Positions 59,623 to 64,000 of a stretch of DNA of 64,000 bases are shown one piece after another. Numbering within the stretch: position 1 is the first letter of the stretch; the number at the start of each line of letters is the position of its first letter. The stretch lies in contig JAAYCM010000143.1 in NCBI GenBank assembly GCA_012729765.1, forward strand, positions 28,649 through 92,648, read 5' to 3'. This DNA comes from Chloroflexota bacterium (lineage in GTDB: Bacteria > Chloroflexota > Anaerolineae > Aggregatilineales > Aggregatilineaceae). The notes under the pieces are model-generated. The model was given only the letters and a program-made list of their open reading frames with translations. It searched no databases and was not told the DNA's origin. A program made the position numbers and the translations under genes.

Positions 59623-59818
59623 CTCTTCTTGATCTCCAAAAAATCGCTTTGATGCCCCTCGTCCGGCTGGTGTTTCCCCCAAAGTGCCGGGTAGTGTAGC
59701 ACGCGCGATCTGCTTGTGCAAGGCACGTCAGGCGGGCGTGGGCCGGGCGTTTGGCGCGCCGCGAGCGAGATGCTACACTCACCACCGTTCGCCTGCTCGC
59801 ACACCGACCGGCCCATTT

Positions 59819-60454
59819 ATGTCTGCTGCTGAACCCCACGATCATGACCTCTATACCTTCTTCGACGCGCTGGCCATCCGCTGGGACGCCCAGCATACCG
59901 CCGCACGCGACGACCATCTCGCCCGGCTGCTGGCGCCCCATCACGCGCTGTTCGACGGCGTGCGCCACGTGGTCGATGTCGGCACAGGGACCGGCGCGTT
60001 TCTGCCGCACCTCGACCGGCTCGCGCCGCAGGCCCGCGTCACTGCGCTCGATCTCTCCAGCGTGATGCTGGCCCACGCCCAGGCCAGCGGGCGCACCTGT
60101 GGGGTCTGCTGCTGGCTGCGCGCCGACGCCCACGCCCTGCCGCTGGCATCCGGCCAGGCCGATCTGGTGACATGCCACGACAGCTTCGCCCACTTCGAGC
60201 GCCCGGCCCAGGCGTTGGCCGAATTCCGGCGCGTGCTGGCACCCGGCGGCGCGCTGCTAATTCTGCACGACATCAGTCGCGAGCATGTGGCGCACGTCCA
60301 CCACGCGACCGGGCATCCGCGCATCCAGGCGCACGTGCTGCCACCGGCCTGCGAGCTTGCGCCGCTGGTGACCGCCGCCGGATTCATCGTGCTGGCCGCG
60401 ATCGACGCGCCGGATCACTACCTGATCACTGCCCGCGTCTGTCCCCCTCCCTAA
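59819..60454 (+). CDS. SAM-dependent methyltransferase
   Basis: The 211-residue protein from MSAAEPHDHDL has a UbiE-type motif VVDVGTGTGAFLPHLDRLAPQARVTALDLS, then LRADAHALPLASGQADLVTCHDSFAHF and LAPGGALLILHDIS. The acceptor is unknown. Its last residues (VCPPP) and its TAA stop lie inside the repeat at 60446, which suggests that the repeat inserted at the 3' end of the gene. Confidence 0.82.
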   Translation: MSAAEPHDHDLYTFFDALAIRWDAQHTAARDDHLARLLAPHHALFDGVRHVVDVGTGTGAFLPHLDRLAPQARVTALDLSSVMLAHAQASGRTCGVCCWLRADAHALPLASGQADLVTCHDSFAHFERPAQALAEFRRVLAPGGALLILHDISREHVAHVHHATGHPRIQAHVLPPACELAPLVTAAGFIVLAAIDAPDHYLITARVCPPP

Positions 60455-60555
60455 ATCCTTCCCCCACAAGGAGGGCGGGACTTGAAAGACGTTGTTTTCA
60501 CCCCTTCACTCCGCGCATCAAGGACCGAAGGATTTGGGACAGAACTGCATAAGAC
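60446..60555 (+). repeat. Dispersed MITE-like repeat, copy R5
   Basis: The CCCTCCCTAAATCCTTCCCCC left arm and the ACAAGGAGGGCGGGACTTGA centre match R3. The right part is diverged and ends CTGCATAAG. It overlaps the 3' end of the methyltransferase gene. Confidence 0.7.
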
Positions 60556-60641
60556 CAGCCCACCCGCGCCCGGCCTTCTAAAACCCTGCCGGACCTGTTA
60601 AAATAGACCGCCATAATAGAAACCAGTCTGTGAGAAGGCGC

Positions 60642-62066
60642 ATGCGCAAACGCAAAGACTCTTACTATCTGCTCAGCCTCGGCTGCTCGAAGAACACCGT
60701 CGATTCCGAATCGATGGCCGCCCTGCTCCAGGATGCCGGGCTGCGCGCCACCGATCGCGCCAGCCGCGCCGAAGTGCTGATCGTCAACACCTGCGGCTTT
60801 ATCGGCCCGGCGCGCGAAGAAAGCCTCGATGCCCTGCGCGAGCTGGCCGCCCACAAGCACCCCGACCAATACCTGATCGCGGCGGGCTGCCTCTCGCAGC
60901 GCTACGGCCACGACCTGCCCGCGCAGATTCCCGAACTCGACGGCGTGATCGGCACGCGCCGCTGGATGGACATCGTCGATCTGGTGCGCCGCCTGCGCGC
61001 CCGCAAACACCCGGAGCCGATCTACCACATCCCCGAAGCGGCGAGCACGGTCGGCACCGACGAGCGCGGCGTGAACCGTGTGGCGCGGCAGGGGCCGAGC
61101 GCCTACCTGAAGATCGCGGATGGCTGCCGCCGTCCGTGCGCCTTCTGCGCGATCCCGGCGATCAAGGGCACGGCTGTCAGCCGCCCGATCGATCGCATCC
61201 TGAGCGAAGCGCGCCTGCTGCGCGACAGCGGCGTCCAGGAATTGATCCTGATCGCGCAGGACTCGACCGACTACGGCCACGATCTCGGCCTGAAGAACGG
61301 CCTGGCCGAGTTGCTCGATCAGCTTGTCGCCGCCGTGCCGGACGTGCCCTGGATGCGCATCATGTACGCCTATCCCGGCTATGTGACCGACCGGCTGATC
61401 GAGACGATGGCGACCCACAAGCAGATCGTCCCCTACCTGGATATCCCGCTCCAGCACGCCGACCGCCGTACCCTGCTGCGGATGCGCCGCCCGGCCAATG
61501 TCGAGTGGGTCTATCAGACCATCGGCAAGATGCGCGCCGCCATGCCCGATCTCGCCATCCGCACGACGTTCATCGTCGGCTATCCCGGCGAGACGGATGA
61601 GGAGTTCGAGACGCTGGTGAGTTTCGTGCAGGAGATGCAGTTCGACCGCGTGGGCGCGTTCACCTACAGCTTCGAGCCGGGCACGCCCTCAGCCGAGCTG
61701 GGCGATCAGGTGCCGGAAGCGATCAAGATCGAGCGCCGCGACGTGCTGATGACGACTCAGCAGCCGATCAGCCTGGCGCGCAATCAGGCACTCGTCGGCC
61801 AGACGCTCGATGTTTTGGTCGAGGAGCACGCCGAGGCCACCGACGAGGACGGCACCCCGACCGGCGAGACGATCAGCCTGGCGCGCTCCTACCGTGACGC
61901 GCCGGAGATCGACGGTTATGTCCTGATCGAAGGGGAGCTGCCGCCCGGCGAGATCGTGCCGGTGCGCATCACGGGCGCGATGGTCTACGATCTGATCGCC
62001 ACGCCCGATCTTGTCCCGCAGCAGGTGATCGCGCCGGGCACGATCCTGGGGCCGGACCTGTCCTGA
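60642..62066 (+). CDS. rimO: Ribosomal protein uS12 methylthiotransferase RimO
   Basis: The 474-residue radical SAM enzyme starts at MRKRKDSYYLLSLGCSKNTVDSE, the MTTase N-domain whose cysteines (GCSKN, NTCGFI, GCLSQ) bind the auxiliary cluster. The radical SAM triad is in ADGCRRPCAFCAIPAIKG (CxxxCxxC), and the remainder matches RimO, including a C-terminal TRAM-like domain (LDVLVEEHAEATDEDG...). It adds a methylthio group to a conserved Asp of ribosomal protein uS12. The ATG is eight bases after a GAGAAGG. Confidence 0.94.
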   Translation: MRKRKDSYYLLSLGCSKNTVDSESMAALLQDAGLRATDRASRAEVLIVNTCGFIGPAREESLDALRELAAHKHPDQYLIAAGCLSQRYGHDLPAQIPELDGVIGTRRWMDIVDLVRRLRARKHPEPIYHIPEAASTVGTDERGVNRVARQGPSAYLKIADGCRRPCAFCAIPAIKGTAVSRPIDRILSEARLLRDSGVQELILIAQDSTDYGHDLGLKNGLAELLDQLVAAVPDVPWMRIMYAYPGYVTDRLIETMATHKQIVPYLDIPLQHADRRTLLRMRRPANVEWVYQTIGKMRAAMPDLAIRTTFIVGYPGETDEEFETLVSFVQEMQFDRVGAFTYSFEPGTPSAELGDQVPEAIKIERRDVLMTTQQPISLARNQALVGQTLDVLVEEHAEATDEDGTPTGETISLARSYRDAPEIDGYVLIEGELPPGEIVPVRITGAMVYDLIATPDLVPQQVIAPGTILGPDLS

Positions 62067-62083
62067 CGGACCGGCTAGAGACT

Positions 62084-62240
62084 GTTATGCACCTGGAACG
62101 CTGAATGAGGCGAAACCACGCCTGCCCCCATCCTGAATCCTTCCCCCACAAGGTGGAAAGGACTTCCAGGTCCCCGTTGTGTTCCCCTTCCCTCAGCGAC
62201 AACGTGGGGGAAGGGGCCAGGGGATGGGGGGTAAAAATGG
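62084..62240 (+). repeat. Dispersed MITE-like repeat, copy R6, flanked by direct repeats
   Basis: The element starts GTTATGCACCTGGAACGCTG, has the arms CCCCCATCCTGAATCC and GTGGGGGAAGGGGCCAGGGG, and ends GGGGGGTAAAAATGG. It is flanked by a 16-base direct repeat CTGACGGACCGG(C/T)TAG at 62063-62078 and 62241-62256. These flanks overlap the stop codons of rimO and the SnoaL-like gene. Confidence 0.8.
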
Positions 62241-62252
62241 CTGACGGACCGG

Positions 62253-62675
62253 TTAGGACGGGTCTTTGCCGAGTTGGGACATGATGCCGAACAGATCGAC
62301 CTCGGCCCAATGCTCGATCAGCTTGCCGTTTTCCAGCCGGAAGATATCGATCCCGGTGCCGATCACCGGCCTGCCCGTCGCGGGGACGCCGAAATAGGGG
62401 CTGCCGGTGTGCGTGCCCCGGAAGGTCCAGCGCGTGACGATCTTATCCTCAGCGACGATCCAGTCCTCGATTGTCTCATGATAGTCGGGGAAGGCGCTTA
62501 GAATCTCCTGCAAGATTTCTCGGAAGCGCGGGCGGCTGCTCGACTGGTTGCGGTGCGGAAGCTGGAAGCCTCGAAAGTGGGGGGCCAGCAGATCGTCCAG
62601 CACATCAAACCGGCGCTGGTTGATCACCTCATCATAGAAGCGCTGTACGATAGCTTTGTTATCTTCGGCGGCCAC
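62253..62675 (-). CDS. SnoaL-like ester cyclase-fold protein
   Basis: The 140-residue protein has the SnoaL/NTF2-like fold typical of polyketide ester cyclases: NKAIVQRFYDEVINQRRFDVLDDLLAPHF, FPDYHETIEDWIVAEDKIVTRWTFRGTHTG, and GTGIDIFRLENGKLIEHWAEVD. Many such single genes act on unknown small molecules. Its 3' end lies in the right flank of repeat R6. No biosynthesis cluster is nearby. Confidence 0.85.
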   Translation of the reverse strand: MAAEDNKAIVQRFYDEVINQRRFDVLDDLLAPHFRGFQLPHRNQSSSRPRFREILQEILSAFPDYHETIEDWIVAEDKIVTRWTFRGTHTGSPYFGVPATGRPVIGTGIDIFRLENGKLIEHWAEVDLFGIMSQLGKDPS

Positions 62676-62763
62676 AGCTTCTCTCCTGGCGTCAATGTAT
62701 CAGCGGTGAAGCGCGCGTCATCCAGAATATGAACGATCCCGGCCCCAAATGCACAATGCACCG

Positions 62764-63186
62764 CTAGCCCTGCTCGCGCCGGATCACGCGGAACATGCCG
62801 GTCATCATCGGGTGCGTGGCGAAACCGTAGCGCTCGTAGAACGGCGGCGTGTCGTCGTCGGCAAACAGCCCCACAAACGCCTTATCCGGCGCGTGCTGCT
62901 CCAGATAGCGAGTCAGTGCATCCAGGATCAGCCGGCCCACACCCTGGCCCTGGTGCTCCGGCAGCACGGCGACATCCTGGATGTAGAAGAAGATCGCGCC
63001 GTCGCCCACGATACGCCCCATCCCGACCGCTCCGCCATCGTGCATCACGATCACGCCGTAGAGCGAATTGGGAATCGCGGTGCGCGCCGCCTCGAAGTTC
63101 ATCACGTCGCCCCAGCCGACCGCTTCACACAACCGCCGGTATTCCTCAAGCATCGGCAGGCGTTCCACCAGTTCATACTGACTCAC
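62764..63186 (-). CDS. GNAT family N-acetyltransferase
   Basis: The 140-residue protein has the GNAT motif A: IQDVAVLPEHQGQGVGRLILDALTRYL, with the acetyl-CoA loop QGQGVG. Before it comes LYGVIVMHDGGAVGMGRIVGDG (beta2-3), and after it motif B with the FYERYGFAT ending. Substrate unknown. It is followed upstream by the RIO kinase terminator, so it has its own transcript. Confidence 0.87.
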   Translation of the reverse strand: MSQYELVERLPMLEEYRRLCEAVGWGDVMNFEAARTAIPNSLYGVIVMHDGGAVGMGRIVGDGAIFFYIQDVAVLPEHQGQGVGRLILDALTRYLEQHAPDKAFVGLFADDDTPPFYERYGFATHPMMTGMFRVIRREQG

Positions 63187-63254
63187 GTTGTGCTCCTCTC
63201 GTCAAGGCCATCGTGCCGCGCCATTATACCGCCGCCGGGGCGCGATCGGGGCAG

Positions 63255-63284
63255 GAAAAAATCCCCTCTCCGGCGAGAGGGGAT
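63255..63284 (-). terminator. Rho-independent terminator of the RIO-like kinase gene
   Basis: On the minus strand a perfect 10-bp stem (ATCCCCTCTC/GAGAGGGGAT, loop GCCG) is followed by TTTTTT, 17 bases after the kinase stop. Confidence 0.85.
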
Positions 63285-63301
63285 CGCGTCTGCGCCGCGC
63301 C

Positions 63302-64000
63302 TCAGTCCAGGTCGATGCCCAGGCTGGCGGCTTCTTCCGCCGCTCGCTGACCGGGCAGCCACCCGATCTGGCGCAGCCACAGTTCGTTGAGCAGGGTATT
63401 CGCGTCGCGCCGGACACCCTGGCGAGCGAAGTATTCGCACACGCGCTGGATATCGCGCTGCAAGATGAAGTAAGCGTTGCGGTTGCCCTGCACCGCGACC
63501 ACCTGCGGGAAGTCGATCAGGGTGATCGTGCCGTCCCAGTACAGGATGTTGTAGGCCGAGAGGTCGCCGTGCACGAAGCCCCGCGCCAGCATCAGCTCGA
63601 TGTTGCGCATCACTTCGCCAAACAGCGCCGGGGCCTCGTCCGGCTCCAGCCGGACCTCGCTCAGCGGCGGGGCCGCGATCTGCGCGTCGCCGCAGTAGCC
63701 CATCAGGATCGCGTTGTCATTCGCGCCGAAGGGCCGGGGCACCGCGCCGCCCACCGCGTGCAGGGCGTGCAGCATCGTATACTCGTACATCAGCCACGAG
63801 GTCTGCGACACCTGCACGCCGAACGCCGATTTCTTGCCGATGGCGCGCATCAGCCGGTGATCGTTTTTCTTCACCGGGCGACCTTCGGGCGTCAGGATTT
63901 CGCGCCCCTCGCGGTAGAGCGCATCGTTGCGCAGCGCGCGGAACTTGCGCGGGCGATAGACTTTGGCGGCCAACCACTCGACGCCGGTCGAGGGGTCTGC
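63302..64000 (-). CDS. RIO-type serine kinase, N-terminus outside the window
   Basis: The open frame runs off the right edge; the visible part is about 233 residues. It has a VAIK-like lysine in AAKVYRPRKFRAL, the RIO-type catalytic loop FVHGDLSAYNILYW and the metal motif TLIDFPQVV, where RIO kinases have DFP instead of DFG. The helical C-terminal part is typical of RIO1-like proteins. RIO kinases act in ribosome maturation in archaea and eukaryotes; their bacterial role is unclear. An internal TTG at 63973 is not the start, since the frame extends past it. Confidence 0.88.
   Translation of the reverse strand, partial: ADPSTGVEWLAAKVYRPRKFRALRNDALYREGREILTPEGRPVKKNDHRLMRAIGKKSAFGVQVSQTSWLMYEYTMLHALHAVGGAVPRPFGANDNAILMGYCGDAQIAAPPLSEVRLEPDEAPALFGEVMRNIELMLARGFVHGDLSAYNILYWDGTITLIDFPQVVAVQGNRNAYFILQRDIQRVCEYFARQGVRRDANTLLNELWLRQIGWLPGQRAAEEAASLGIDLD

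Noticed and set aside
2232..62240. CRISPR-like reading of the spaced GC-rich repeats
   Set aside because: Copies are kilobases apart, about 100-160 bases long, and lack regular spacers or cas genes.

Overview
The window is GC-rich bacterial chromosome, densely packed with short operons. I read it as a member of the Chloroflexota (Anaerolineae-like), by inference: many lipoproteins carry Thr/Pro-rich linkers, a complete Ccm cytochrome c maturation system has a Cys-type CcmE, a T-box precedes pheS, SelD has a UGA codon at its catalytic position, a RIO-type kinase is present, and GC-rich hairpin repeats are scattered between genes. No rRNA, tRNA, CRISPR array or intact insertion sequence was seen.

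Layout. 1-4.4 kb: a cut-off metallophosphoesterase, a 2H phosphoesterase, an M20 peptidase, a lipoprotein with a probable leaderless start, then tmRNA (ssrA) on the plus strand. 4.4-13.8 kb: a minus-strand ccm locus, in transcription order ccmE, then ccmF-ccmH-ccmG-ccmI-like, a cytochrome c lipoprotein, and ccmA-ccmB-ccmC-ccmD. 14-19.8 kb: mscL, a GNAT, a di-haem cytochrome c, a His-rich NifX-like protein, an HNH nuclease, a thioredoxin fused to two PPC domains, and a monoacylglycerol-lipase-like hydrolase. 19.9-21.6 kb: a gene-poor stretch with small genes, one Xis/BldC-like. 21.7-31.9 kb: a UbiA prenyltransferase, rtcB, xdhC, a lipoprotein, then T-box, pheS, an orphan FAD-binding subunit, map and pheT. 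32-44.8 kb: a DUF433/DUF5615 toxin-antitoxin pair, a DUF4062-TM-TPR protein, a hydrolase lipoprotein, methyltransferases, an FGE-like protein, a degenerate receiver protein, an ArsR-type regulator, a TetR regulator facing a methyltransferase across twin operators, selD with in-frame UGA, a RodZ-like protein and rplI. 44.9-59.6 kb: two GT39-like membrane glycosyltransferases, a RibD-C reductase, rnz, rtcA, and four secreted or membrane-anchored glycosidase-fold proteins in a row. 59.8-64 kb: a methyltransferase, rimO, a SnoaL-like protein, a GNAT and a cut-off RIO kinase.

How genes work together. The ccm products export haem (CcmABCD), carry it (CcmE) and ligate it to reduced apocytochrome (CcmF/H with thiol supply from CcmG). 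The cytochrome inside the operon and the di-haem cytochrome at 15.2 kb are likely clients. PheS and PheT sit in one locus behind a tRNA-Phe-sensing T-box but are split by two unrelated genes. RtcB, RtcA and RNase Z form an RNA-end-processing set. The 49.5-59.6 kb block looks like a surface-glycan locus.

Most notable: the UGA-containing selD with a well-placed SECIS-like hairpin; the CxxxY CcmE; a 998-residue protein carrying two glycosidase-like domains that both lack their catalytic acids, next to active-looking paralogs; and two dispersed repeat families, some copies of which supply stop codons to neighbouring genes.
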